Positions 7,689 through 17,636 of a stretch of DNA of 47,733 nt are shown piece by piece. The notes under the pieces were generated by a model. The model ran no database searches. It saw only the letters and a list, made by a program, of their open reading frames with translations, and had not been told where the DNA came from. A program made the position numbers and the translations under genes. Each line of letters opens with the position of its first letter. Position 1 is the first letter of the stretch. Source of the stretch: Candidatus Parcubacteria bacterium (GTDB taxonomy: Bacteria; Patescibacteriota; Minisyncoccia; SURF-38); the NCBI GenBank assembly GCA_003599335.1, contig QZJN01000012.1:1-47733 (forward strand), in the 5' to 3' direction.

Positions 7689-8702
7689 ATGCGAATTGCA
7701 ATAAATGGATTTGGGAGGATCGGCCGAATATTTTTCAGGCAGGCCTTTGAACATAAAGGTATTGAAATAGTCGTTATAAATGATTTAGGCGATGCAAATC
7801 AGCTTGCTTACCTTTTGAAATACGACAGTGTTTATGGCAGATACGCCAAAGAAGTTGGTTTTAAGAATGGAAATCTTATTGTCGATGGCAAAAACATAAA
7901 ATTTATTTCCGAAAAAGAAGCCACCAAGCTTCCTTGGAAAGATTTAAAAATTGATGTTGTGGTTGAATCAACCGGAGTTTTTGAGTCTTTCCAAAAAGCA
8001 AAAGCCCACATAGACGCTGGAGCAAAAAGGGTTGTTATTACCGCTCCGGCCAAAGATGAGGAGTCTGAAATTGGCAGAACCATACTAATGGGAGTAAATG
8101 AGCATGCTCTTAAAACTTGCCTGATTTCTTCGAATGGTTCTTGCACGACAAATTCCGCTCATCCGGTTGCTCAAGTTTTATCTGAAAATCCTGGAATAGA
8201 AAAAGCCGTTTTAAATACGGTTCATGGTTATACGGCAACCCAGAGTTTGGTTGATGGGCCAAGCAAAGGGGATTGGCGTCGAGGTCGTGCCGCAGCTCAT
8301 AATATAGTTCCTTCAACAACCGGAGCTGCAATTTCAGTTGCCAGAGCCGTTGAAAATTTGAAGGGAAAATTTGATGGTGTTGCGATGAGAGTTCCGGTTA
8401 TTGCTGGTTCAATGTCTGATTTTACTTTTATAGCCAAAAGGAAAACATCCGCAGAAGAAATTAACGATATTTTAAGAAAAGCTTCTCAAGACAAGCGTTG
8501 GCAGGGAATTTTTAAAGTTACAGAAGAACAGATAGTTTCGTCAGATATTTTGGGAGAGCCATATGGCGCCATTGTAGATTTGGGTTATACGAAAGTTGTC
8601 GATAACACCTTGGTCAAGGTATTGTCTTGGTATGATAATGAGTGGGGCTACACAGCAACGTTGGTTTGTCATGTTTTAGCCCTTGCTAACTACATTAAAT
8701 AA
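7689..8702 (+). CDS. gap: Type I glyceraldehyde-3-phosphate dehydrogenase
   Basis: 'RIAINGFGRIGRIFFRQ', 'SSNGSCTTNS', 'WYDNEWGYTA'. Confidence 0.97.
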   Translation: MRIAINGFGRIGRIFFRQAFEHKGIEIVVINDLGDANQLAYLLKYDSVYGRYAKEVGFKNGNLIVDGKNIKFISEKEATKLPWKDLKIDVVVESTGVFESFQKAKAHIDAGAKRVVITAPAKDEESEIGRTILMGVNEHALKTCLISSNGSCTTNSAHPVAQVLSENPGIEKAVLNTVHGYTATQSLVDGPSKGDWRRGRAAAHNIVPSTTGAAISVARAVENLKGKFDGVAMRVPVIAGSMSDFTFIAKRKTSAEEINDILRKASQDKRWQGIFKVTEEQIVSSDILGEPYGAIVDLGYTKVVDNTLVKVLSWYDNEWGYTATLVCHVLALANYIK

Positions 8703-8708
8703 AAAATT

Positions 8709-9554
8709 ATGCAATTTTCAAAACAAACGATTTTTATTACAGCGGCTTTTTTGATAGTTATATTAATAATTTGGTACGGCGTTTCAACCAATAAACAACC
8801 TTCTCCTGAATTTGTGTCTCAAGAAGAAGCTTCGGATCAGGGTATTAAGGAAGAAGAAAGCCCCCAGAATCAAGGTTCTCAACAACCATCTCAACAAACG
8901 GTAAATTCCCCAAGGCCGGCCCAAGAAGGGTCTTTTGGCTTAAAAATAGACTCCCCGAAGAATTCAGATTCGTGGTATCGAGGAGCCAAGCACACATTGC
9001 AGTGGAGCGGATTATTCACAGATAGGGTAAGGATATCTTTGCGCAGAACAAGCACCAGTTTTAATCTTTTGGTTTTGGATAATATTTATGCTTCGGTTCA
9101 AAAATATGAGTGGACGGTTCCTGCAACGCTAACTCCGGCGAGCGATTATTATTTCGTTATAGTCCCTCTTATCCAAAGTTATTCAAAGGCGGCAACCAGC
9201 GCGACTTTTAAAATCGCAGATTCTCTTGTTGTTTCAGCATCCAAGTCAATAGTTGAGCCGAATCCACAATCAATAAGCGCAGAACCAAATTGTTTTTCAA
9301 CAATTACCGTTAAAGCCTTAAATGATTATGGCCTTCCGGTTCCAGGTAAGAAAGTTTCTCTCTCAACCGAAAGGCAAGGGACGATCATTGTTTCGGTAAG
9401 AGACACAACTTCGGCCGACGGAACGGCTTTGTTTAAAGTCGGGTCACAAATCCAGGGCACGGCTGTTTTAAGCGCATTTATAGATGGAATAAAAATGAAC
9501 GATACGGGCTCGGTTTCTTTTTTGAATCCGCCGCCATTTTGTACAACACGTTGA
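8709..9554 (+). CDS. Membrane-anchored protein with Ig-like domains
   Basis: N-terminal TM; C-terminal 'ITVKALNDYGLPVPGKKVSLSTERQGTI' invasin/Big-type pattern. Confidence 0.7.
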   Translation: MQFSKQTIFITAAFLIVILIIWYGVSTNKQPSPEFVSQEEASDQGIKEEESPQNQGSQQPSQQTVNSPRPAQEGSFGLKIDSPKNSDSWYRGAKHTLQWSGLFTDRVRISLRRTSTSFNLLVLDNIYASVQKYEWTVPATLTPASDYYFVIVPLIQSYSKAATSATFKIADSLVVSASKSIVEPNPQSISAEPNCFSTITVKALNDYGLPVPGKKVSLSTERQGTIIVSVRDTTSADGTALFKVGSQIQGTAVLSAFIDGIKMNDTGSVSFLNPPPFCTTR

Positions 9555-9555
9555 T

Positions 9556-9996
9556 ATGATTTATTTAGGGGCAGATCATCGCGGTTATCATCTTAAAGAC
9601 AAAATAAAAAAATGGCTTTCCGGGCTTGGTTTTCAGGTTGAGGATCTTGGAAATTACGATTATGACGAAGAAGATGATTATCCTGATTTTGCCAGAGGAG
9701 TTGCAGAAAGGGTTAGTCAAAATCCACAGAGCGATAAGGGGATTGTCTTTTGTGGTTCTGGCGTTGGTGTTGATATAGTCGCCAATCGTTTTTCTGGAGT
9801 CAGATGCGGTTTTGTTTTAAATGAAAGACAGATTGAAATGGCCGCAAGGGACGATCAGATAAATATGCTTGCTGTTGCGACAGACTTTACACCAACGGAA
9901 GAACTTCAGCGGGCTATTTTAACCTGGCTTAAAACAGAAGCAAATCAGGCAGAAAGATACGTTCGCAGGATAAGAAAGATAGATACAATTAGGTAA
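9556..9996 (+). CDS. rpiB: Ribose-5-phosphate isomerase B (RpiB/LacA/LacB family)
   Basis: 'IYLGADHRGYHLKDKIKKWL', 'GIVFCGSGVGVDIVANRFSGVRCGF'. Confidence 0.93.
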   Translation: MIYLGADHRGYHLKDKIKKWLSGLGFQVEDLGNYDYDEEDDYPDFARGVAERVSQNPQSDKGIVFCGSGVGVDIVANRFSGVRCGFVLNERQIEMAARDDQINMLAVATDFTPTEELQRAILTWLKTEANQAERYVRRIRKIDTIR

Positions 9997-10002
9997 AAAT
10001 AA

Positions 10003-10647
10003 ATGAGCGTTGAAGTTGTGCCGGCAATTTTAACCGATAAAGTTGGCGATCTTAAAGCAAAACTGAAATTAATTGAAAGATTTGGCGCAAGGAAGGTTCA
10101 GGTTGACATTGCCGATGGAAAGTTCGTTCCAAACAAAACAATAGGCGCCGGAGAGATTTCCAAAGTTAAAACGAATTTAGAAATAGAAGCTCATTTGATG
10201 GTTGAAAATCCAGAAAGGTTTGTTGAGGTTTCTGCAAAAGCAGGAGTAAAAACTTTTATATTTCATCTTGAAGCGGCCGAGGATCCAAAAAAAATAATAA
10301 CTCAAGTTAGGAAATCAGGCATGAAGGTTGGCTTGGCCTTAAGTCCAAAAACAAAAGTTGATTTTGCGGAACCTTATGCTGATGATGTTGATATGATTGT
10401 TTTTTTGTCGGTTGAACCGGGATTTCAAGGAAGGGGGTTTGTTATAGATGTTCTCGATAAAATTCGTGAATTCAGAAACAGATTTCCAGCGTCTATAATT
10501 GGTATAGATGGGGGAGTAAAACTGGAAAATTTTGACTTAGTTGAAAAATCCGGAGTAAATGAAGTTGTGGTTGGGTCAGGAATCTGGCAGGCCAAAAATT
10601 CGGACGAAGCCTATAAACAATTTTTAAATATCGCGCAAAATGGCTGA
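10003..10647 (+). CDS. rpe: Ribulose-phosphate 3-epimerase
   Basis: 'VQVDIADGKFVPN', 'FLSVEPGFQGRGF', 'IGIDGGVK'. Confidence 0.92.
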   Translation: MSVEVVPAILTDKVGDLKAKLKLIERFGARKVQVDIADGKFVPNKTIGAGEISKVKTNLEIEAHLMVENPERFVEVSAKAGVKTFIFHLEAAEDPKKIITQVRKSGMKVGLALSPKTKVDFAEPYADDVDMIVFLSVEPGFQGRGFVIDVLDKIREFRNRFPASIIGIDGGVKLENFDLVEKSGVNEVVVGSGIWQAKNSDEAYKQFLNIAQNG

Positions 10648-11506
10648 ACAATATTTACACGACGATAAAATAAAATTTTTAGAGGAAAAAGCCAACGAGA
10701 TCAGAGAAGATCTGATAAAAATGCTTGTTGAGGCAAAATCCGGTCACACAGCAGGGCCTTTGGGCACGGCCGATGTTTTTACGGCTTTATATTTTCATAT
10801 TTTAAAACACGACCCCAAAAAGCCAGATTGGGAAGAAAGAGACAGGCTGGTGCTTTCTAACGGCCATATTTGTCCGATTATGTACGCGACAATGGCCCAC
10901 GCCGGGTATTTTCCAATCAAAGAATTAATGACCCTACGTAAATTTGGCACCCGTTTGCAAGGACATCCACACAGGGGAGCCTTGCCGGGCATTGAAACAA
11001 CCTCCGGCCCGCTTGGCTCAGGGCTTTCGCAAGCCGTCGGCATGGCGATGGGTCTTAAAATGGATAAAAAACCAAACCAAGTTTATTGTTTAATGTCTGA
11101 TGCAGAACAGGATGCCGGAAATATTTGGGAAGGAGTAATGTTGGCTGGAAAACTTAAACTTGATAATTTAACTGGCTTGATTGATAGAAATAATATCCAA
11201 ATTGACGGAATGACAGAAGATATAATGCCGCTTGAACCGCTTCGAGCAAAATACGAAGCATTCAATTGGCACGTACTTGAGATTGATGGGCATAATTTTC
11301 AGGAAATTGTCGGCGCGTTCAACAAAGCCAAAGCAATTTACGAAAAACCGGTCTTAATAATTTCCCACAACATTCCGGGCAAGGGAATTGAAAATATGGA
11401 ATTTGATTTTAAATGGCATGGAATACCCCCGAAGTCGGAAGAGGGAAAAGAATTTTTAAGAGAGTTGAGAACCCTAGGAGGGAAAATTAAAAGCGAACAC
11501 GAATAA
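10640..11506 (+). CDS. Transketolase, N-terminal subunit
   Basis: TPP-domain signatures 'HPHRGALPGIETTSGPLGSGLSQAVGMAMG', 'DAEQDAGNIWE'. Confidence 0.95.
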   Translation: MAEQYLHDDKIKFLEEKANEIREDLIKMLVEAKSGHTAGPLGTADVFTALYFHILKHDPKKPDWEERDRLVLSNGHICPIMYATMAHAGYFPIKELMTLRKFGTRLQGHPHRGALPGIETTSGPLGSGLSQAVGMAMGLKMDKKPNQVYCLMSDAEQDAGNIWEGVMLAGKLKLDNLTGLIDRNNIQIDGMTEDIMPLEPLRAKYEAFNWHVLEIDGHNFQEIVGAFNKAKAIYEKPVLIISHNIPGKGIENMEFDFKWHGIPPKSEEGKEFLRELRTLGGKIKSEHE

Positions 11507-11507
11507 A

Positions 11508-12518
11508 ATGCCTTTAAATCCAAACGCAAAGTTAGCGCCAAATCTTCTAGACAAATCCAAAGTTGAACAAAAGCCGACTCGCGATGGGTATGGCTTGGGT
11601 CTTGTTGCGGCTGGAGAAAAAAACGAACAGGTTGTCGCGTTGTGCGCGGATTTAACTGAATCAACCCGTACGCAATGGTTTAAAGATAAATTTCCCAACA
11701 GATTTATTGAAATTGGTGTTGCCGAGCAAAATTTGGCAACCGTTGCTTCGGGGCTTGCCGCTGTTGGCAAAATTCCTTTTATTACTTCATACGCAATGTT
11801 TTCTCCGGGGAGAAATTGGGAGCAGATCCGCACAACCATTTGTTATAACAATCAAAATGTAAAAATTATTGGCTCGCACGCTGGAGTTTCAGTTGGGCCA
11901 GATGGCGCGACACACCAAGCGGTTGAAGATATGGCGATAACCAGAGTGATCCCGAATATGTCTGTGTTTGCGCCATGTGATAGCGTCGAGGGTAAAAAAG
12001 CGACTTTAGCCGCCGGACTAGAGATTATTGGCCCCGCATATATTCGTTTTGCTCGGGAAAAAACTCCGGTTTTTACAACTCCCGAAACTCCTTTTAAAAT
12101 TGGCCGAGCTGAAATTTTTTGGGAATCAGCAAAAAATCTCCCCAAGCCGGATGTTGCTATAATCGCTTGTGGACCACTGGTTTACAACGCTTTGCTTGCC
12201 GCGGCGGATTTAGAAAAAGAAGGCCTTGGCATAATTGTGGTTAATAATCACACTATTAAACCGATTGATGAACAAACAATAACCGAGGTGGCAAAAAGAG
12301 CAGGGGCTGTTGTTACGGTTGAGGAACACCAAGTGCAGGGGGGAATGGGTTCGGCGGTGGCTGAAGTTTTAGCTAAGAATCATCCTGTGCCGGTCGAGTT
12401 TATCGGCGTACAGACAAGATTTGGCGAATCGGGCGAACAGGATGAACTAATAGAACATTTTGGAATGGGCGTTTCTCATATTAAAGCAGCCGTTGAAAAA
12501 GTTATAAAAAGAAAATAG
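11508..12518 (+). CDS. Transketolase, C-terminal subunit
   Basis: 'RFIEIGVAEQNLATVASGLAAVGKIPFITSYAMF'; adjacent to the N-terminal subunit. Confidence 0.95.
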   Translation: MPLNPNAKLAPNLLDKSKVEQKPTRDGYGLGLVAAGEKNEQVVALCADLTESTRTQWFKDKFPNRFIEIGVAEQNLATVASGLAAVGKIPFITSYAMFSPGRNWEQIRTTICYNNQNVKIIGSHAGVSVGPDGATHQAVEDMAITRVIPNMSVFAPCDSVEGKKATLAAGLEIIGPAYIRFAREKTPVFTTPETPFKIGRAEIFWESAKNLPKPDVAIIACGPLVYNALLAAADLEKEGLGIIVVNNHTIKPIDEQTITEVAKRAGAVVTVEEHQVQGGMGSAVAEVLAKNHPVPVEFIGVQTRFGESGEQDELIEHFGMGVSHIKAAVEKVIKRK

Positions 12519-13505
12519 ATGAAGTACGATTTTGTTGCCATAGGGGATATTACAACCGATGCTTTTATTCGGCTTAAAGACGCCGAGGTTCATTGCGATA
12601 TAAATCATGAAAAATGTGAAATTTGTATGCGCTTCGGAGATAAGATCCCGTTTGAAGATGTTTTTGTTGTGAGGGCGGTTGGCAATAGTCCAAATGCTTC
12701 TGTTGCTGCAGCGAGACTCGGTTTAAAAAGCGCCCTGGTTTCAAATCTTGGAGATGATCAAAATGGTAAAGAATGTATTGAAAGCTTAAAAAAAGATCGT
12801 GTTGACACTAAATTTGTTGAAGTTCACAAGGGAAGAAAAACAAATTATCATTATGTTTTATGGTTTCACGAAGAAAGAACCATTTTGATAAAGCACGAGC
12901 AATACGATTATAAACTTCCGGATATCGGAGAACCGGGGTGGGTTTATCTTTCTTCGCTTGGTGAAAATTCCCTGGAATTTCACAAAGTTATAGCAGAGTA
13001 TCTAAACAATCATCCGAGTATAAAACTGGTTTTTCAACCAGGAACATTTCAGATTAAATTAGGATTTGAGCCATTAAAGAGCATTTACCAAAGATCGGAT
13101 TTGTTTTTTTGCAATAAAGAGGAATCTCAAAGAATACTTAAAACCCAGGAAGCAGACATCAAAAAATTACTTGAAAGAATGCATAAACTCGGCCCAAAAA
13201 CAATTGTTATCACCGACGGCATCAGGGGTGCCTATGCGTTTGACGGCAAAGAAGCCTGGAGTATGAGGGCTTATCCTGATCCTAAGCCTCCGTTTGAAAG
13301 GACCGGGGCCGGGGATTCTTTTTCTTCAACCTTTGCAGTTGCTTTGGCTCAAGGAAAAGATTTAAAAGAAGCTCTTCGTTGGGGGCCTGTCAATGCCATG
13401 TCGGTTGTTCAAAAAGTCGGAGCTCAAGCCGGTCTTCTATCAAAGGAAGAACTTGAGAAGTATTTAAAAGAGGCTCCGTCAGATTATTATCCGCAAAAAA
13501 TGTAA
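12519..13505 (+). CDS. PfkB-family carbohydrate kinase
   Basis: 'YDFVAIGDITTDAFI' and 'ERTGAGDSFSSTFAVALAQG'. Confidence 0.92.
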   Translation: MKYDFVAIGDITTDAFIRLKDAEVHCDINHEKCEICMRFGDKIPFEDVFVVRAVGNSPNASVAAARLGLKSALVSNLGDDQNGKECIESLKKDRVDTKFVEVHKGRKTNYHYVLWFHEERTILIKHEQYDYKLPDIGEPGWVYLSSLGENSLEFHKVIAEYLNNHPSIKLVFQPGTFQIKLGFEPLKSIYQRSDLFFCNKEESQRILKTQEADIKKLLERMHKLGPKTIVITDGIRGAYAFDGKEAWSMRAYPDPKPPFERTGAGDSFSSTFAVALAQGKDLKEALRWGPVNAMSVVQKVGAQAGLLSKEELEKYLKEAPSDYYPQKM

Positions 13506-14797
13506 TGGGTTCATACGAAAGATTAAGCAAGATTTTAAGGATTCAACCATCTCTTTTGCAAAGCCTTGATGAAGCGATGGTTCGTTTGACGACTCGTAAG
13601 GGCGTTGTTGAAGAAGTTGTCAGAAAGAACGACAAAAAAATGGCAGAAGCTTTAAGCAGGCTCGGAGTTTCGAAAGATTCCAAAGCCGAGGTTATTTACG
13701 ATGCTCTTATAAGAGAATTAAAAGCCACAGATCTTGGTTTATACGAAATTTTTAGACGCCCCTCTGGTCAGGATGAAGAAGGTCTTAAAACTCTCTTTAA
13801 TTTTGCCAGAGAGATTTCTCAGCCGCAGAAAGTTTGGGTTTTAAAAAAAGATAAGGCTGCGGAAATGTTGCTTTCCAACCCGCCAAAAAACATGATTGCG
13901 TCTTTTGGTTTTTCGGGGGTTGAGGAATTGCTTTCACAAAAAAAGATTACAGAGGTTTTCTCCGCATTAAGATTTGTTGAATCTCAAGAGTGGATGCATG
14001 CTTTTTTTGCCAAAGCTTATACCGGAATAACCGAGGATGATTTTGAATGGCGACCGATAGAAATAACAGTTTTGCACAAAGAATGGCTTGAGGTTGCTGA
14101 AAAATTTATAAAGAAGAAATATCACAATGTTAGTCATCTTAAAGAGCTTGGAGTTATTTTTGTGATTCCTTTAAAGATCGATACTCCCGGAGAGACGGCC
14201 AGGGTTTTTTCTTTACTCTTGCATTATATTTATGAGGTTCAATTTTACTCAAATCTTTTCAGAAATTATTCGGAGGACAAGGATTTTGATTCCAAATTTG
14301 CTTCATTATTGAGGGGAGATGTTCCTGATTCTTCCCAGCCAATAACCGAAAATAAAATTCCCTGGCTTATAATTCAAAGATATTTAGCTAAAGATAACTC
14401 TGAAGATCCTCGCTTGCTAAATCAGCACGTGAGTCCGGAAGCATGGCATTGGTTCAAAGCCGAGAGGGCCATTGCCCGTTTTGGAATAAGATTTCCGGAG
14501 CTAAATCTTGGCTTTTGGGAAAGTCTTAGCTATGTCGGTGATTTTTTTAAAACAGACAAACATTATCGGCTTTTCGGGGCTCGTGAAGTAGCGGGTTCCG
14601 GAGAGGTTTTGGTGAGCTTTGATATAGTTGATAATATAATGTCATTGGTCGAAGTCAGAGAATCGGCCAAATATTTATATCATCAGGAAGAGGCTTTATG
14701 GAACAGATTATTTGTCGGATATTTTTCCGAAACAGAACTTGAGGAAATGATGATAAAAAATTTCAATAAAGGAGTTATAAGCCTCACTTCAAAATAA
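13505..14797 (+). CDS. Conserved-looking protein of unknown function (430 aa)
   Basis: Long ORF with start overlapping the upstream stop, within a metabolic operon. Confidence 0.8.
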   Translation: MGSYERLSKILRIQPSLLQSLDEAMVRLTTRKGVVEEVVRKNDKKMAEALSRLGVSKDSKAEVIYDALIRELKATDLGLYEIFRRPSGQDEEGLKTLFNFAREISQPQKVWVLKKDKAAEMLLSNPPKNMIASFGFSGVEELLSQKKITEVFSALRFVESQEWMHAFFAKAYTGITEDDFEWRPIEITVLHKEWLEVAEKFIKKKYHNVSHLKELGVIFVIPLKIDTPGETARVFSLLLHYIYEVQFYSNLFRNYSEDKDFDSKFASLLRGDVPDSSQPITENKIPWLIIQRYLAKDNSEDPRLLNQHVSPEAWHWFKAERAIARFGIRFPELNLGFWESLSYVGDFFKTDKHYRLFGAREVAGSGEVLVSFDIVDNIMSLVEVRESAKYLYHQEEALWNRLFVGYFSETELEEMMIKNFNKGVISLTSK

Positions 14798-14805
14798 ATA
14801 ATACA

Positions 14806-15669
14806 ATGAAGGATTTAAAAGAATATATTAATAAGGCCGGTTTAGAGGGCTGGGCTCTGCCTCATTTTAATTTTTCCAACGCAGAAACTTTGCGCGCAAT
14901 AATTGAGGCCGCCTATGATTTGAAAAGCCCGATTCTGGTTGCGACTTCGGAAGGAGAAAGAAAATTTATCGGTCCAAGACAGGCGGTTGCTCTTGTTCAG
15001 GCTTTTCGCGATGAATATGGAATCCCTATTTTTTTAAACGCCGACCATACAAAAAGTTGGGAAAAAACGAAAGAGGCTGTTGATCTTGGTTATGATGCTG
15101 TTTTGATTGATGCTTCTCATTTAAATTTTAAGGAAAATATAGAGCTTACAAAAAAAGTTGTAGAGTATGCAAAGAAAAAAAATCAGGCTATTATAGTTGA
15201 AGGGGAACTCGGTCTTTTAAGGGGTGAATCGAAAATTCAGGAGTATGTTGAAGTTAAGGAAGAGGATCTGACAAGACCGGAGCAGGCTGAAGAATTTGTT
15301 CAAAAAACAAAAGTTGATCTTTTAGCTCCTTCGGTTGGTAACGTTCACGGCGTGGTTACAAAATCACAGCAACATGTTCGCCCTGATTTGATCGAAAAAA
15401 TTAAAAACGCAATTGGCGATGTTGGCATTGTTCTTCACGGGGCTTCCGGAGTTTTATTAGAAGAGATTGCTGAAGCCATAGAAAAAGGAGTTTCGGTCAT
15501 TCACATCAATACAGAAATAAGAATTGCCTTTACCGAGGGTTTGCGTAAAGCCCTGGCCGAAGATTCAAAAGAGGTTGTGCCCTATAAATATCTGGGGAAA
15601 GCCAAGGAGATGACAAAAAAAGCCGTATTGGAAAAAATTAAATCATTCGGCTCGGCAGGAAAAATCTAA
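14806..15669 (+). CDS. fba: Class II fructose-bisphosphate aldolase
   Basis: 'GWALPHFNFSNAETLRAIIEAA', 'IFLNADHTKSWE', 'VGNVHGVV', 'IVLHGASGV'. Confidence 0.95.
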   Translation: MKDLKEYINKAGLEGWALPHFNFSNAETLRAIIEAAYDLKSPILVATSEGERKFIGPRQAVALVQAFRDEYGIPIFLNADHTKSWEKTKEAVDLGYDAVLIDASHLNFKENIELTKKVVEYAKKKNQAIIVEGELGLLRGESKIQEYVEVKEEDLTRPEQAEEFVQKTKVDLLAPSVGNVHGVVTKSQQHVRPDLIEKIKNAIGDVGIVLHGASGVLLEEIAEAIEKGVSVIHINTEIRIAFTEGLRKALAEDSKEVVPYKYLGKAKEMTKKAVLEKIKSFGSAGKI

Positions 15670-15673
15670 CAAA

Positions 15674-15856
15674 ATGTCTTATCTTGCTTCAAATAAAAAA
15701 TCCGCAATTTTATTGGCCGGTGTTTTTATTTTGGTTGCCCTTTCAATTTTAAGCGGTTTTCTTATAGATAAATTAACGCCGGCATTGGAAGAGGCCTATT
15801 ATATTGAATCCAGGGTTCAGATAAACACCGCAATTTTAAACGATAAAGATTTTTAA
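15674..15856 (+). CDS. Small single-TM protein of unknown function
   Basis: 60-aa ORF filling the operon gap; one TM segment. Confidence 0.5.
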   Translation: MSYLASNKKSAILLAGVFILVALSILSGFLIDKLTPALEEAYYIESRVQINTAILNDKDF

Positions 15857-15860
15857 AATT

Positions 15861-16835
15861 ATGGATAAACAAAAAGTTATTATTACAAGACCTATTCCCG
15901 AAGCCGGGATAAAAATGCTTAGGGAAAATGGTTTTGAGGTTATAGTTTCCAAGCACGATCGTCCTATAGAAAGAGAGGAGCTTCTTTCAGCTGTAAAAGG
16001 ATCAAATGCAATCTTAAGCATTTTAACCGACAAGATTGACGAGGAAGTTTTTTCTGCGGCAGGGCCTAATCTTAAGATTGTTGCTAATTATGCCGTTGGT
16101 TATGACAATATAGACTTGTCGGCAGCTAAAAAACATAATGTAGCCGTAACAAACACACCTGATGTTCTTACCGAAACAGTTGCCGAGCATACTTTTGCGT
16201 TAATTTTGGCCATTGCTCATCGTGTTGCGGAAGGAGACAGATTTACAAGAGCCGGAAAGTATCACGGATGGGGGCCAATGATGCTTCTTGGAAACGATGT
16301 TTCGAGAAAGACTCTTGGTGTTGTTGGTCTTGGAAGAATAGGTTCAAGAGTTGCTTATCATGCGGTAAATGGTTTTGGCATGAAGGTGCTTTATTACGAT
16401 ATTAAAAGAAATGAGGCTTTTGAAAAAGAATCTGGCGCTGCTTTTAGAGAAAAAGCCGAGGATGTTCTGAAAGAAGGTGATTTTATAAGCATTCATGTTC
16501 CGTTGCTTGAAACAACAAGACATTTGGTGAATAAGGACAAGTTCAAATTGATGAAAAAAGGCGCTTACCTCATAAATACTTCTCGCGGTCCTGTGGTTGA
16601 TGAGGCGGCGTTGGCCTGGGCTTTAAAAAACGGAATAATTCGCGGCGCAGCACTGGATGTTTTTGAAGAAGAGCCTAAGGTTCACCCCGATCTTGTCGGG
16701 CTTGAAAATGTTATACTCACGCCCCACATTGCTTCTGCAACAGAGGAAACAAGGGGCAAGATGTCGGAAGTGGCGGCTGTAAATATAATAGCCGCGCTTG
16801 AAGGAAAAATTCCTCCAAATAGGATATCTATATAA
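15861..16835 (+). CDS. D-isomer-specific 2-hydroxyacid dehydrogenase (glycerate/hydroxypyruvate reductase type)
   Basis: 'LGVVGLGRIGSRVA', 'LINTSRGPVVDEAALAWAL', 'ILTPHIASAT'. Confidence 0.94.
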   Translation: MDKQKVIITRPIPEAGIKMLRENGFEVIVSKHDRPIEREELLSAVKGSNAILSILTDKIDEEVFSAAGPNLKIVANYAVGYDNIDLSAAKKHNVAVTNTPDVLTETVAEHTFALILAIAHRVAEGDRFTRAGKYHGWGPMMLLGNDVSRKTLGVVGLGRIGSRVAYHAVNGFGMKVLYYDIKRNEAFEKESGAAFREKAEDVLKEGDFISIHVPLLETTRHLVNKDKFKLMKKGAYLINTSRGPVVDEAALAWALKNGIIRGAALDVFEEEPKVHPDLVGLENVILTPHIASATEETRGKMSEVAAVNIIAALEGKIPPNRISI

Positions 16836-16924
16836 GATTTCCGCAGTTAATTATCGGTTTTCATAAAATCAGTTAGGTTGACTGCCGGTTTATTATCGGT
16901 TATAGTTTTTAGGCATTTCAAAAT

Positions 16925-17626
16925 ATGAATACTACGTTAAAAGCCCACAAACGCGACATAAAAACAAATAAAGCCAATCAAATAAGAACGTCGGGAGACG
17001 TTCCGGCTGTTTTGTATGGGCGCGGGATAGACAATATTAATCTTAGGGTTAAATACGGCGATTTTATAAAAGCCTTGGATAAAGTAGGCGAATCTCAAAT
17101 TCTTCAACTTGAGGTTGAAAGTGAAAAATCTCCAAGGCCGGTTTTAATACACGAAATAGAAAGGGATTCTTTAACCAATAAAATACTCCATGTAGATTTT
17201 TACCAGGTTCGTATGGATGAAAAGATTACGGCCGACGTTTCCCTGGAATTTATCGGCGAGTCTGAAGCGGTGAAAAGCCTCGGAGGAATTCTTGTTAAAA
17301 ACATGCACTCCCTTAAGATTAAAGCTTTGCCGGCCGACTTACCTTCAGAGATTAAAGTTGATATAGGGAGTTTAAAGACTTTTGAAGACAGAATTTTTGT
17401 TAAAAATATAAATTTGCCAAAGGGGGTAGATGCTGTTTCTTCTGGTGAGGAAATCATTGCTTTGGTTGCAGCCCCACGAAGCGAAGAAGAGTTAGCAGCC
17501 CTTGAAGGTAAGGTTGAAGCGGATGTTTCTGCTGTTAAGGTTGTCGAAAAAGAAAAGAAAGAAAAAGCTCCGGAAGAAGAGGTTCAAAAGGAGGTTAAGG
17601 CGGAAAAATCTCAAAAAGCTCAATAA
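16925..17626 (+). CDS. rplY: 50S ribosomal protein L25/Ctc
   Basis: 'GDVPAVLYGRGIDNINLRV', 'HVDFYQVRMDEKI'; charged C-terminal tail. Confidence 0.93.
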   Translation: MNTTLKAHKRDIKTNKANQIRTSGDVPAVLYGRGIDNINLRVKYGDFIKALDKVGESQILQLEVESEKSPRPVLIHEIERDSLTNKILHVDFYQVRMDEKITADVSLEFIGESEAVKSLGGILVKNMHSLKIKALPADLPSEIKVDIGSLKTFEDRIFVKNINLPKGVDAVSSGEEIIALVAAPRSEEELAALEGKVEADVSAVKVVEKEKKEKAPEEEVQKEVKAEKSQKAQ

Positions 17627-17636
17627 AAGTTTATTT

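Noticed and set aside
17502-17636. Upstream extension of the 480-aa ORF
   Set aside because: Overlaps rplY out of frame; a signal peptide starts at ATG 17637.
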